DNA of 64,000 bases from the NCBI GenBank assembly GCA_033283325.1, contig JAWMQO010000004.1, positions 124,001-188,000 on the forward strand, in the 5' to 3' direction. This document shows positions 26,947 through 36,764 of the stretch, piece after piece. The stretch's first letter is position 1, and every line of letters starts with the position of its first letter. The notes under the pieces are model-generated. The model ran no database searches, was not told the origin of the DNA, and worked only from the letters and a program-made list of their open reading frames with translations. The position numbers and the translations under genes are program-made. This DNA is from Mangrovimicrobium sp033283325. Lineage in GTDB: Bacteria; Pseudomonadota; Gammaproteobacteria; Pseudomonadales; Halieaceae.

Positions 26947-26967
26947 GCCGGCCCGCGAAGGGCCGGC
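26947..26967. terminator. Hairpin between convergent piuC and NUP genes
   Basis: GCCGGCCC-GCGAA-GGGCCGGC is a perfect 8-bp stem between two convergent genes. There is no T tract on either side, so it may act as a bidirectional but weak terminator. Confidence 0.45.
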
Positions 26968-26988
26968 AGTATCGCGCCAGAAAGAGGC

Positions 26989-28050
26989 TTACTTGTCTGC
27001 CGCGGCGGGCAGCGTGTCAGCGTATTTCTCCCAGTTCGCCACCAGGGTATCGACCACCTTGCTGCCTACCCGGTAGGCATTCTCCAGCGAAGCGTCGAGC
27101 CCGGCATAGCTGTCGTGCTGTTCCTGGCGCAGGTAGTCCGCCGGCGCGATACCGGTGGGCGGCATAGTGAAGTTGGAGGCGGTGCGCAGCACCATCACCC
27201 GCTCCTTGTCGACCTTGCCAGCAGCATCGAGATAGCTGAGGGACTGGAAAGTACCGGTATCTTCCATGGCCGAACTGACGAACTCTCCTTCACCCGCAGT
27301 CCAGTAATCCACCCAGCGGTTGGCCCAGTCGTTGAGCAGCTTGCCGTGCCAGAAAGTCATGGCGGCAAGCTGGTCACCGATCAGCACGAAGGGTTTGCGC
27401 TGGGCCACCGGGTAGTCCGGGTAGAGCTTGCGCGTCTCGGCCAGTGACGGGTCGTCGAGCAGGGGCGTGTCCACGGTGAGCTGATAGGCCCAGTCGAGAA
27501 GATCGCCGTTGAGCTCGAAGACTTCACCGAGGGTGTAGCTCAGTCGCTCCTGGTCATCGGGACCCTGGCTGAACAGGGGGAAGTAGCCATCGGGCCAGCT
27601 CTCGGGCACTTCCCGAGAGTCGATCTCGTGGGCCAGGTCGCCGTCCACCAGGAAGCGCGCCCAGGCCACCGAACCCAGCGAGGCGTCGTTGGGATCGAAA
27701 CCGGAAATACCGGCCACCAGCCAGTAGGCCTTGCTAAGGTCGAAGCGCGGGTCCAGCCCCAGGGCCATGGTGCTGGCAGCGGCGTTGGCAGTGCCCATGC
27801 CGGTGACGATGCCGATCACACCGGTCTCGGTGTTGGCCATGATGTCGTGGTGCATGTGCGGCGCGGGGAACACGGTGTCCAGTTTCTGGCGCTCCTTCCA
27901 GCGCTGGAATTCGCCGGCCTTGTCGCCGGTGTCCTCGCCGGTCTCGAACATGGTTACCACGACGACTTTCACCGGCATGGGCGCATCGGCCGCGAATGCC
28001 AGGGGTGACAGGAATCCGCAAAGCGCGATGACCAGGATAATCTGCTTCAT
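26989..28050 (-). CDS. Secreted purine nucleoside permease (NUP) family protein
   Basis: About 353 aa. The signal peptide MKQIILVIALCGFLSPLAFA is clear, so the protein is exported. The body carries blocks of the NUP family (PF06516): VKVVVVTMFETGEDTGDKAG, VTGMGTANAAASTMALGLDP, YWLVAGISGFDPNDASLGSV and SAMEDTGTFQSL. The name comes from fungal transport studies, but the protein has no membrane helices and the pattern recalls nucleoside phosphorylases/hydrolases. A periplasmic nucleosidase is the better guess. ATG 28050 has CGGAG 7 nt upstream. It lies 26 bp behind a TonB receptor gene and likely works on what that receptor imports. Confidence 0.85.
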   Translation of the reverse strand: MKQIILVIALCGFLSPLAFAADAPMPVKVVVVTMFETGEDTGDKAGEFQRWKERQKLDTVFPAPHMHHDIMANTETGVIGIVTGMGTANAAASTMALGLDPRFDLSKAYWLVAGISGFDPNDASLGSVAWARFLVDGDLAHEIDSREVPESWPDGYFPLFSQGPDDQERLSYTLGEVFELNGDLLDWAYQLTVDTPLLDDPSLAETRKLYPDYPVAQRKPFVLIGDQLAAMTFWHGKLLNDWANRWVDYWTAGEGEFVSSAMEDTGTFQSLSYLDAAGKVDKERVMVLRTASNFTMPPTGIAPADYLRQEQHDSYAGLDASLENAYRVGSKVVDTLVANWEKYADTLPAAADK

Positions 28051-28076
28051 ATAACTACTCCGGAGCTCCCAGGCGC

Positions 28077-30236
28077 TCAATAACGGGCCGCGACAGAAAC
28101 ACCAAAGACCCGCGGCTCATTGGTGAAACCGGTCAGGTTGTTGAAGTCGATGGCGCCCTGCACGTTCTCCTCGTCGGTGATATTACGCCCGAACAGCGCC
28201 ACCTCCCAGGTGCCGTCCTGCAGGCGGTAGCCCACGCGCGCACCGCCCTCGAACTGGCCATCGGTGACGAACTCCTTGGCCTCGTAGAGGAAAATCTGGG
28301 TATCGCCCTGGTAGGCCCAGTCGGTGTAGAAGAACAGTTCATCCGAGTTGGTCAGCGGGTAGGAGTAGCTGAGGGTGAAACTCAGGGTGGTCTCCGGCGC
28401 ATTGGGGAAGGGGTTGCCGTCGATGAACACCAGGCCATCAGCATCCACCGGGTTGGTCACAGTACACTGGCCGCTGCCACAGGGACCGACACGCAGGTCG
28501 CCGTCTTCGATCTCGGTGTCGGCATAGGCGGCGCCAAAGGTCATCAGGAGATTCTCGAGGGGCTGCCACTCGACGTCGATCTCGGCGCCCAGGCCGGTAC
28601 CCTGCTCGGCGTTGATCAACTGAATGCTGTTATCGACGCCGCCCACCGCGGTGAACTGCATGTCCTCCACTTCGTAGTAGAACAGCGCGGAGTTAACCCG
28701 CAGGCTGTCGCCGTACTGGGCCTTGTAGCCCAACTCGAAGGAGGTGATCGTTTCCGAATCCGCCACCGAGGGCGGGTTGCCGAAGGCCACGTCGCGGCCC
28801 TGGATGGTCGGGGCCCGGAAGCCGGTACCGATCTTGCCCCAGACCAGCCCGCTGTCGCTCACTGCATAGGACAGGGCTATATCGCCGCTCCACTGCTGGT
28901 CGTCGGCGTCGACGGCATAACCGGGTGCGGCAAATTCCTTGTCGTCGTCGGTGTAACGCAGGCCGGCGGTCAGGGTCCACAGCGGGGTGAAGGCGTAGTC
29001 GCCCTGGCCGAAGATTGCCCACGAGGTATTTTCGTGAGTGACCAGCGTCGGCGGAACGTAGAAGGGGTTGGTCTCGACGTCCAGTTCCGAGTCGAAGTAG
29101 AACGCGCCCGCCTGCCAGTTGAAGGTCGCACCGCCGAGGCTGGCGATACGGAACTCCTGAGTGAACTGTTCCACTTCGGCCGCGTCCTGGGTCTGCGAGT
29201 TGAAGGGAATAAAGCCCGGCCCCATCTCCGGCAGGTACACCGCACCGAAGCCACCGTCGATATCGCCAAGGCTGCGGCCGTCCGCTTCCTCGTAGGCGGT
29301 AATGGAGGTCAGCACCACCGCATCGAAGTCGTAGTCCAGTTTCAGGCTGTAGCCGCCGCCCTCGTATTCCTGCGGGTTGTTGTCACCCTCATCGAAATAA
29401 ACGGTCTCGCGATCGTAGTTATCGTTGAGATCGTTGCTGCCTGTGTCGAAGATGTTCGCGCGAAACACCGCCGCTGTGCCATCGAGGTCGCGGTAGTGGC
29501 CGCCGAGCAATGCGCTGAAGCGGTCTGTGGGCTCCCAGAGCAGCCAGCCCTTGGCGGCCATTTCCTCGAAGCCACCCAGCGCGTCCTCTTCACCCGTGTA
29601 GTCGTTGTCGATCCAGTCGTCGCGGTCCTGGCTCAGTACCGCCAGCCGGGCGGACAAGGTGTCGGTCAATCCTCCGCCCACAGCGCCTTCGAAGTTCAAT
29701 GTTCCGGGGCCGTCGACGCCGGCATCGACGCGGAAGCTCGCATCAAATTCCTGGGAGGGTTTCACCGAGTCAAACTTGACGATACCGGCGGTGGTGTTAC
29801 GACCGAACAGGGAACCCTGGGGGCCGCGCAGCACTTCCACCCGGTCGATATCGAAGAGCGGGAAGCTCTTCAGTACCACGTTTTCCATGACCACTTCGTC
29901 CATCACTACCGATACCGGCTGTGAGGCGGCGAGATCGAAGTCGATATTGCCGAGACCGCGGATGTAGAAACGCGGCGCTACCCGGCCGTTGGACGACTCC
30001 ACGTAGAGACCCGGGACATGGGCGGACAGGCCGCGCACGTCGGCACCGCCCTGGAACAGGGAGGTGAAATTCTCCCCGGACAGGGTGGCCAGTGACAGCG
30101 GGACTTCCAGCGCGCTTTCCTCACGCTTCTGGGCAGTAACGATAACTTCCTCGAGTTGTGCCTGGGCGGGCAGGCTCGCACCGAGGGCGAGGCCGAAGGC
30201 GCCGGCAACGGCAAGACGAAGGCTGGTGGCTGACAT
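28077..30236 (-). CDS. TonB-dependent receptor, probable nucleoside/purine uptake
   Basis: About 719 aa. A signal peptide ends at LPAQAQ, followed by the TonB-box-like start LEEVIVTAQKREESALEVPL, plug motifs (RFYIRGLGNIDFDLAASQPV, VEVLRGPQGSLFGRNTTAGI) and a barrel ending ...GVSVAARY. No Fur box is seen, but a RutR-type palindrome lies 103 bp upstream. The operon partner is the secreted NUP protein and the divergent neighbour a secreted purine-type deaminase. I therefore infer purine nucleosides or bases as substrate. ATG 30236 follows GGAG by 5 nt; TTG 30257 is an in-frame alternative. Confidence 0.85.
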   Translation of the reverse strand: MSATSLRLAVAGAFGLALGASLPAQAQLEEVIVTAQKREESALEVPLSLATLSGENFTSLFQGGADVRGLSAHVPGLYVESSNGRVAPRFYIRGLGNIDFDLAASQPVSVVMDEVVMENVVLKSFPLFDIDRVEVLRGPQGSLFGRNTTAGIVKFDSVKPSQEFDASFRVDAGVDGPGTLNFEGAVGGGLTDTLSARLAVLSQDRDDWIDNDYTGEEDALGGFEEMAAKGWLLWEPTDRFSALLGGHYRDLDGTAAVFRANIFDTGSNDLNDNYDRETVYFDEGDNNPQEYEGGGYSLKLDYDFDAVVLTSITAYEEADGRSLGDIDGGFGAVYLPEMGPGFIPFNSQTQDAAEVEQFTQEFRIASLGGATFNWQAGAFYFDSELDVETNPFYVPPTLVTHENTSWAIFGQGDYAFTPLWTLTAGLRYTDDDKEFAAPGYAVDADDQQWSGDIALSYAVSDSGLVWGKIGTGFRAPTIQGRDVAFGNPPSVADSETITSFELGYKAQYGDSLRVNSALFYYEVEDMQFTAVGGVDNSIQLINAEQGTGLGAEIDVEWQPLENLLMTFGAAYADTEIEDGDLRVGPCGSGQCTVTNPVDADGLVFIDGNPFPNAPETTLSFTLSYSYPLTNSDELFFYTDWAYQGDTQIFLYEAKEFVTDGQFEGGARVGYRLQDGTWEVALFGRNITDEENVQGAIDFNNLTGFTNEPRVFGVSVAARY

Positions 30237-30338
30237 GAGAGCTCCATGAAGTTTCAATAGTGGTGGCCCGCGGAACCGCGGCGGGGAAAATTAAAACGTA
30301 AAGGATACGCAGGACATGTGCCAATGCCAGCCGGAAGC

Positions 30339-30352
30339 TGACCAATGCGTCA
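30339..30352. promoter_or_regulatory. RutR-type palindrome (TGAC-N6-GTCA), divergent TonB receptor / deaminase
   Basis: TGACCAATGCGTCA, followed by AA, matches the left arm and the spacing of the E. coli RutR operator (TTGACCA-NN-TGGTCAA). It lies between the divergent TonB-receptor operon (start 30236) and the periplasmic amidohydrolase (start 30427) and could control both. It is one of six such palindromes in this window. Confidence 0.6.
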
Positions 30353-30426
30353 AAATTACCGGGATTAGTGTCTCGTAGCGTAAACTACCAGGTTTGATGG
30401 GCAGTTATACGACCTGGAGTGAGCCG

Positions 30427-31827
30427 GTGAAAACTTTGAGAATCGCCATTTTGGTGCTGTCGGGCATCTGTAGTGCAGGCGCCGCCGCTGAACCGGCGGA
30501 CCTTATCATCTACGGCGATTACCTGCTCAGCATGACCCCCGGCAGCGAGGTGCTGGAAGATGCCGCGGTAGCGATCCGCGACGACAGCATCATCGCCGCG
30601 GGCACCCGGCAGGCGATCGACGCCAGCTACCAGGCCAAACGCCACATCCCGGGAAAAAACCGCGTGATCCTGCCCGGCCTGGTGAATGGCCACACCCATA
30701 CGGCAATGACCCTGTTCCGCGGCATGGTCGACGACCTCGACCTGATGACCTGGCTGCAGGACTACATCTTCCCCATGGAGGGACGTTTCGTCACCCCGGA
30801 GTTCATACGGACGGGCACGACCCTTGCCTGTTGGGAGATGATTCGCGGCGGCACGACGACCTTTGTCGACATGTACTTCTACCCCGATGAAATCGCCGAA
30901 GTGGTCCAGGACTGCGGCCTGCGCGCGGTGATCGGCGCGCCGCATATCGACTTCCCCAGCCCCGGCTTCGAGGGCTGGGACGACTCCTTCGCCGCGGCGA
31001 AGGACTTCGTCGGACGCTGGCAAGGCAAGGACCCCCGCATCACTCCCGCCTTCGCGCCCCACGCGCCCTACACCGTCTCGCCGGAACACCTCAAGGCCAC
31101 CGTCGCCGCAGCCCGCGAAGCCGACGCGCCGATCAGCATGCACCTTGCCGAGGCCCCGGCGGAAAGCGATTACATCCGGGAGAACTTCGACACCACACCG
31201 GTACAGCACGTCGCCGGACTGGGCATGCTGGATACGCCGCTGATCGCCGCCCACATGATCCAGTTGAACGCTGCGGACATCGAACTGGTGGCGAAGGGTA
31301 CAGTGGGCCCCATACACAACCCCACTTCAAACATGAAACTCGGCGCCGGCATCTCGCCCGTGCCCGCCATGCTCGCCAGCGGCATCCCGGTGGGACTGGG
31401 TACCGACGGCGCCGCCTCCAACAACGATCTCGATATGTGGGAGGAGGTGCGCATGGCGGCCCTGCTGCACAAGGTCGCAAGCGGCGACCCGACGGCGCTC
31501 CCCGCCGCCCAGGCCCTCGCCATGGCAACGCGAACCGGTGCCGAAGCCATAGGCATGGGAGAGCAAATCGGCCAGCTCAAGGCCGGTATGCAGGCAGACC
31601 TGATCCAGCTCGATCTCGGCAAGACCCGCCACCAGCCACGTTACGACATCGTTTCCCACCTGGTCTATGTCATCGACAGCACCGATGTGGTCACCACTGT
31701 CGTCGCCGGGCGCATCCTGATGGAAGACGGCAGGATCAACAGTATCGACGAGGCGAAACTTCGCGCCGACGTCGCTGCCAGCTCCGCGAAAATCCGCGCC
31801 GCGCTGGCCGCGACAGACGACGAGTAA
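30427..31827 (+). CDS. Secreted amidohydrolase, adenosine/SAH/MTA-deaminase-like
   Basis: About 466 aa. The protein begins (GTG 30427, GGAG 7 nt upstream) with a signal peptide, KTLRIAILVLSGICSAGAAA, unusual for this cytosolic family. The amidohydrolase fold follows: LPGLVNGHTHTAMTLFRGM (metal HxH), SMHLAEAPAES, TPLIAAHMIQL and GTDGAASNNDLDMWEE (metal Asp). The closest named family is the MtaD/TrzA-type deaminase acting on adenosine, S-adenosylhomocysteine or methylthioadenosine. In the periplasm, beside a TonB receptor and NUP protein, deamination of imported adenine nucleosides is a reasonable inference. Confidence 0.85.
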   Translation: MKTLRIAILVLSGICSAGAAAEPADLIIYGDYLLSMTPGSEVLEDAAVAIRDDSIIAAGTRQAIDASYQAKRHIPGKNRVILPGLVNGHTHTAMTLFRGMVDDLDLMTWLQDYIFPMEGRFVTPEFIRTGTTLACWEMIRGGTTTFVDMYFYPDEIAEVVQDCGLRAVIGAPHIDFPSPGFEGWDDSFAAAKDFVGRWQGKDPRITPAFAPHAPYTVSPEHLKATVAAAREADAPISMHLAEAPAESDYIRENFDTTPVQHVAGLGMLDTPLIAAHMIQLNAADIELVAKGTVGPIHNPTSNMKLGAGISPVPAMLASGIPVGLGTDGAASNNDLDMWEEVRMAALLHKVASGDPTALPAAQALAMATRTGAEAIGMGEQIGQLKAGMQADLIQLDLGKTRHQPRYDIVSHLVYVIDSTDVVTTVVAGRILMEDGRINSIDEAKLRADVAASSAKIRAALAATDDE

Positions 31828-31880
31828 AGCAGGAAGGCTAGCGCTGCCAGTCAGCCCATCCAAGGCGTACAGGCTGCGGC

Positions 31881-33086
31881 TCAGCCCGAGGGCATGCCTG
31901 CATCGATCCACGCGCCGATGGCAGCGCGCTCCTGATCGGTCATCTCCGTCTTGTTGAGGAAGGGCATATCCGCGGAGTCCACCGCCCGGGCCTTGATCCG
32001 CGGCGCCCACTGACGGGTCTGGGCAAGTTCATCGAGCATGACGCCCCCCGGCGCTACCGTGAACACATCATCGCTGGGCTCCGCGGAGTGGCAACTCGCA
32101 CAACGCTCGCTGATGATCTGCTGGACCGCACTGGCGGTGGTTTCAGTGTTCTCCCCCGCCGGGAGCGCCGCGGGCGCCTCGCGCACCGGCATGATCACCC
32201 AGGCCAGCAACATCGTCGCCAGCCCGGCGATCACCAGGATGGCGGGCTGCTGTATGCCACGGTGGCGCAGGTTGAAGTAGTGCCGGGCAAAAGCGGTGAT
32301 GGCGATGATCGCCAGCAAGATCAGCCAGTTGTTTTCGCTGGCGTAGGTCATCGGGTAGTGGTTGCTGATCATGATGAACAGGATCGGCAGGGTGAGGTAG
32401 TTGTTGTGGGTGGAACGCAGCTTGGCGCGCGCGCCCCACCTCGGGTCCGGCGCCTCACCGGCCCCGATGGCCGCCACCAGCGCCCGCTGGGAGGGCATGA
32501 TCACCCGGAAGACATTGCCCGCCATGATGGTGCCGATCATGGCGCCCATATGAATGAAGGCGCCGCGGCCACTGAAGAGATGGGTCAGCGCATAGGACAT
32601 GGCGACCGCCAACAGCATCAAAACCAGCCCCAGCAGGTAACCGTTACGTGCCAGGGGCGTCGCGCAGAGCAATTCGTAAAGTAACCAGCCGCCAGCGAGG
32701 AAACCAAGCCCGATGCCGATTGCCTGCCACTGGCTGAGCTCGGCGACCCGCGGATCGATCAGGTAGGCGTCGGCGCCCACGTAGAACACCAGGATCATCA
32801 GCATCATGCCGGTGAGCCAGGTGCTGTAGGCCTCCCACTTGAACCAGTGCAGCTGCTCCGGCATTTTTTCCGGGGCCAACTGGTACTTGGCCACCTCGTA
32901 GATACCGCCTCCGTGGATCGCCCACAGGTCGCCCTTGATGCCCTTGTCCTGCTTCCAGCGCGGCGGTTCCTCCAGGCTGTTGTCCAGCCAGACAAAATAG
33001 AAAGACGCTCCGATCCAGGCCACCCCGGTGATGACGTGCAGCCAGCGGAAAATCAGTTGCAGCCAGTCGAGAAAATAGGCCTCCAT
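31881..33086 (-). CDS. puuD: Membrane urate hydroxylase with cytochrome c domain (PuuD)
   Basis: 401 aa. The N-terminal ~300 residues form a membrane domain of about eight helices (FYFVWLDNSLEEPPRWKQDK, IMAGNVFRVIMPSQRALVAA, SNHYPMTYAS) typical of PuuD (PF06181). A C-terminal cytochrome c domain follows, with CASCH at about 329-333 and a likely Met ligand in ADMPFLN. PuuD oxidises urate to 5-hydroxyisourate and passes electrons to cytochrome c. ATG 33086 lies one base after the guaD stop; it is the last gene of the ten-gene purine operon. The next steps (HiuH, UraD) are encoded upstream in the same operon. Confidence 0.94.
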   Translation of the reverse strand: MEAYFLDWLQLIFRWLHVITGVAWIGASFYFVWLDNSLEEPPRWKQDKGIKGDLWAIHGGGIYEVAKYQLAPEKMPEQLHWFKWEAYSTWLTGMMLMILVFYVGADAYLIDPRVAELSQWQAIGIGLGFLAGGWLLYELLCATPLARNGYLLGLVLMLLAVAMSYALTHLFSGRGAFIHMGAMIGTIMAGNVFRVIMPSQRALVAAIGAGEAPDPRWGARAKLRSTHNNYLTLPILFIMISNHYPMTYASENNWLILLAIIAITAFARHYFNLRHRGIQQPAILVIAGLATMLLAWVIMPVREAPAALPAGENTETTASAVQQIISERCASCHSAEPSDDVFTVAPGGVMLDELAQTRQWAPRIKARAVDSADMPFLNKTEMTDQERAAIGAWIDAGMPSG

Positions 33087-33087
33087 C

Positions 33088-34400
<1,313 letters not shown>

Positions 34401-34404
<4 letters not shown>

Positions 34405-34910
34405 CCCTGTTCCTCCAGCGTGAATTCATACGGCGGCTCGAGCGCCACCTCGTCACAGTTGTCGCCCGGCCCACTGCGGTCCACCACGAGGAAATCGCTG
34501 GGACCCGCCAATGCCAGGCTATAGTGGTGCCAGGTGCCCCGGTGGTAATTCACCCCCTGCCCGGGGGACGCGATGAACAAGCGCACGGCCTCCGGGTCGA
34601 AGTCACCAGCGGGGGCCACCGCCACCAGGTAGGGGTGTCCGGACAAGGGCATGAAGGCCTGGCTGCCGCGGGGATGGCGCTCCATCACCTCGGCGCGAAA
34701 AGGCAGGTCGACCGGATTGCTGCGAAAAATACTGATGATGGCTTCGTCATCGGCGCCGCTCAGCTGCGCGTGGGCGAGCGCGTGGTAGCGCGTGGTGCGG
34801 CCGTAGTTGATCGGGAAGTTCTCCGCCTCGTCACTGGCCTCGATCACTTCCCCGTAGGGGGCGAAAGCCTGCCGGGTAAGGGGCTGTGCCCGCAATTGCC
34901 TTACGCTCAT
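34401..34910 (-). CDS. allA: Ureidoglycolate lyase
   Basis: About 169 aa, usual length. Splits ureidoglycolate, the allantoicase product, into glyoxylate and urea. Motifs include FAPYGEVIEA, IFRSNPVDLPFRAEVMERHP, GSQAFMPLSGHPYLVAVAP and GVNYHRGTWHHYSLAL, the conserved cupin-like metal/substrate region. The start is ATG 34910, sharing its first base with the hiuH stop. Co-occurrence with allantoicase supports the lyase route rather than direct allantoate amidohydrolysis. Confidence 0.93.
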
Positions 34911-35251
34911 CACGACCCCCGGTAGGTGGAGTAACCGAAGCCGGAAAGCAGCAGTGGGATATGGTAGTGGTCACCGCCCGCAGGGAGATTGAAGACGACA
35001 TCCGCCCAGGGGTAGAACACCGGCTGGCCGAGCTTCTCGAAATAGTCCGCAGTGGCGAATTGCATACGGTAGACACCCGCTGGTAATTCCTCGCCTTCCG
35101 GGCAGAGGCCGGGCAGGCGGCCGTCGCTGTTGGTGACACCCGCTCCCACCGTCTCCCAGGCTTCGCCGCTTTGCCGCTGCAGAGTGATGGCTACCCCAGA
35201 CGCTGGGCAGCCTCGTGCGGTATCGAGAATGTGTGTCGTAATCTGGCTCAT
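34910..35251 (-). CDS. hiuH: 5-hydroxyisourate hydrolase (transthyretin-like)
   Basis: 113 aa. Hydrolyses 5-hydroxyisourate, the PuuD product, to OHCU. The hallmark residues are present: His in TTHILDTARG, Arg in SDGRL, His in HYHIPLLLS and the C-terminal tetrapeptide YRGS. No periplasmic signal peptide is seen, so the enzyme is cytoplasmic. It overlaps uraD by 4 bp. Confidence 0.96.
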   Translation of the reverse strand: MSQITTHILDTARGCPASGVAITLQRQSGEAWETVGAGVTNSDGRLPGLCPEGEELPAGVYRMQFATADYFEKLGQPVFYPWADVVFNLPAGGDHYHIPLLLSGFGYSTYRGS

Positions 35252-35748
35252 AGCAGTTTATCCAGCCGCAATTGAAATATCTTGCGCTGTTCCTCGGCCG
35301 CATTGGCCAGTTCTTCAGCGCGCGTGTTGGGCAGCCGCTCACTCAGTAAGGCGAGCATCTCGGCCGCACTCTTGCCGGTGGCGCAGACGATGAAAATAAA
35401 ACCGAATTTTTCCTCATACTCGCGATTGCCCCCGGCCAGCGCCGCGATGACTTCCTCGCTGGCCTGCTCAACGGAGGACTGCTCCCCCGCGGCCAGTTGC
35501 TTGGTATCGCGATATTTGGCTTTCAGTGAGTTCACATCGCCGATTTTCGGGTGACCGTCGAAGGCTTCGAGGAAATCACTCTCCTCCAGGCCCGCCCAGA
35601 CGGCGTCGGCCGCCTGCCGCAGGGCGTCGCCATCGGCGAAGGGGCGCAGCATTACCAGCATTTCAATCCAGCGCTCACTGGTACAGCACTGGCGGAGCAT
35701 TTGCGCGGCATCCTGCGGTGCTGCGTCGTTGAGCGCTGCGAGACTCAT
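35248..35748 (-). CDS. uraD: 2-oxo-4-hydroxy-4-carboxy-5-ureidoimidazoline decarboxylase
   Basis: 166 aa, usual length. Decarboxylates OHCU to S-allantoin. The catalytic His lies in FDGHPKIGDVNSLK, and EEKFGFIFIVCATGKSAAEM is the second conserved block. The open frame continues upstream but that part overlaps allantoicase; ATG 35748 gives the family N-terminus and an ATGA overlap with the allantoicase stop. Confidence 0.95.
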   Translation of the reverse strand: MSLAALNDAAPQDAAQMLRQCCTSERWIEMLVMLRPFADGDALRQAADAVWAGLEESDFLEAFDGHPKIGDVNSLKAKYRDTKQLAAGEQSSVEQASEEVIAALAGGNREYEEKFGFIFIVCATGKSAAEMLALLSERLPNTRAEELANAAEEQRKIFQLRLDKLL

Positions 35749-36764
35749 TGCACGCCCTCCCAGTCCGGCTCGCCGATGATCCGCAGGCGGCTGACCCCGC
35801 CGTCGGGGTAGATGTTGAGGCGCACGTGGGTGAATTTCTCGTCCGGCGCCACCTTGATCGGGTCGATGAATATCTCCACCCGGTCGGGACCCAGAGGCGT
35901 GCTGTCGATCACCAGGTGCCACTGCGTGTACTCGTCGGTTTCGGCACTTTCGATGCAGGCCGCCTCGAGGCTGAAGTGATCGGGATAGTTGCCGACGAAG
36001 TGGGAGGTATCGACGATCACCTTGCGGATGCTGCCGCGCAGGCCCAGGCGCAGCACGCACCAGTCGTGGCTTTCGTCACGGCGCCGCTTTGTCTCCCAGC
36101 CGTCGCCCATGTTATCCCCCGGGTGGGGGAGGACCAGGTTGTTGGGCGAGCTGTAGAACTTGTTGCTGCACTGCTGGCCGTAGCCGCCCAGGGTCGCACT
36201 GGCGAGATCCAGCAGCTCTCCCTTCACATAGTGTTCCCTGCGTGGCTTCGCCCGCCCCCACGCGCGCAGGCGTGCGACCCCGCCGTCGGGGTAGATCTTC
36301 AGGCGCAGGTGGGTACAGGGGCGCTGGTCGACGGTGGTGAATTCGTTTTGGGCGTTGGCCTCCAGCGCTGACTTGCCCAGCACCTCGAACCACTCGGTGT
36401 TGTCGTCGATGATCCCGGTGACCCAGGCGCCCTCCACCGCGGCGAATTCCGGTGCGTTGCCACGAAAGTGGGTAGTCTCCACGTCGATCATGTGGATCGA
36501 GCCGGGGATGCCCAGGCGCAGGATGCACCAGTCGTAGTCCATTCCAGAGGACTCGCGGTCCCGCCGCCGGAAGGAACGGCGGGATTCCCAGCCGTCCATC
36601 CACTGCCCGGTCTCGACGAAATGGCCCTGGCGGAAAATCGGCGGCGCCGGCTTGACCAGGTTGGAGGCATCGGCGAACCACTCGTCGGAACAGGCCAGGG
36701 CCCGGCCGCCAATGCGCCCGCTCAGCAGGTTGATGAAGTCAGTGGCAAAAGCTTCCTCGGTCAT
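35745..36764 (-). CDS. alc: Allantoicase
   Basis: 339 aa. Hydrolyses allantoate to ureidoglycolate and urea. The protein consists of two homologous jelly-roll-like halves, visible as the repeated blocks WMDGWESRRSF...DYDWCILRLGIPGSI and MGDGWETKRRR...HDWCVLRLGLRGSI, each followed by a THFRGN/SHFVGN motif. It overlaps allB and uraD by 4 bp at each end. Confidence 0.95.
   Translation of the reverse strand: MTEEAFATDFINLLSGRIGGRALACSDEWFADASNLVKPAPPIFRQGHFVETGQWMDGWESRRSFRRRDRESSGMDYDWCILRLGIPGSIHMIDVETTHFRGNAPEFAAVEGAWVTGIIDDNTEWFEVLGKSALEANAQNEFTTVDQRPCTHLRLKIYPDGGVARLRAWGRAKPRREHYVKGELLDLASATLGGYGQQCSNKFYSSPNNLVLPHPGDNMGDGWETKRRRDESHDWCVLRLGLRGSIRKVIVDTSHFVGNYPDHFSLEAACIESAETDEYTQWHLVIDSTPLGPDRVEIFIDPIKVAPDEKFTHVRLNIYPDGGVSRLRIIGEPDWEGVQ

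Noticed and set aside
35748..36060. Upstream extension of the uraD reading frame
   Set aside because: It overlaps allantoicase, is Arg/Pro-rich and not like the family; ATG 35748 gives the standard N-terminus and an ATGA overlap.
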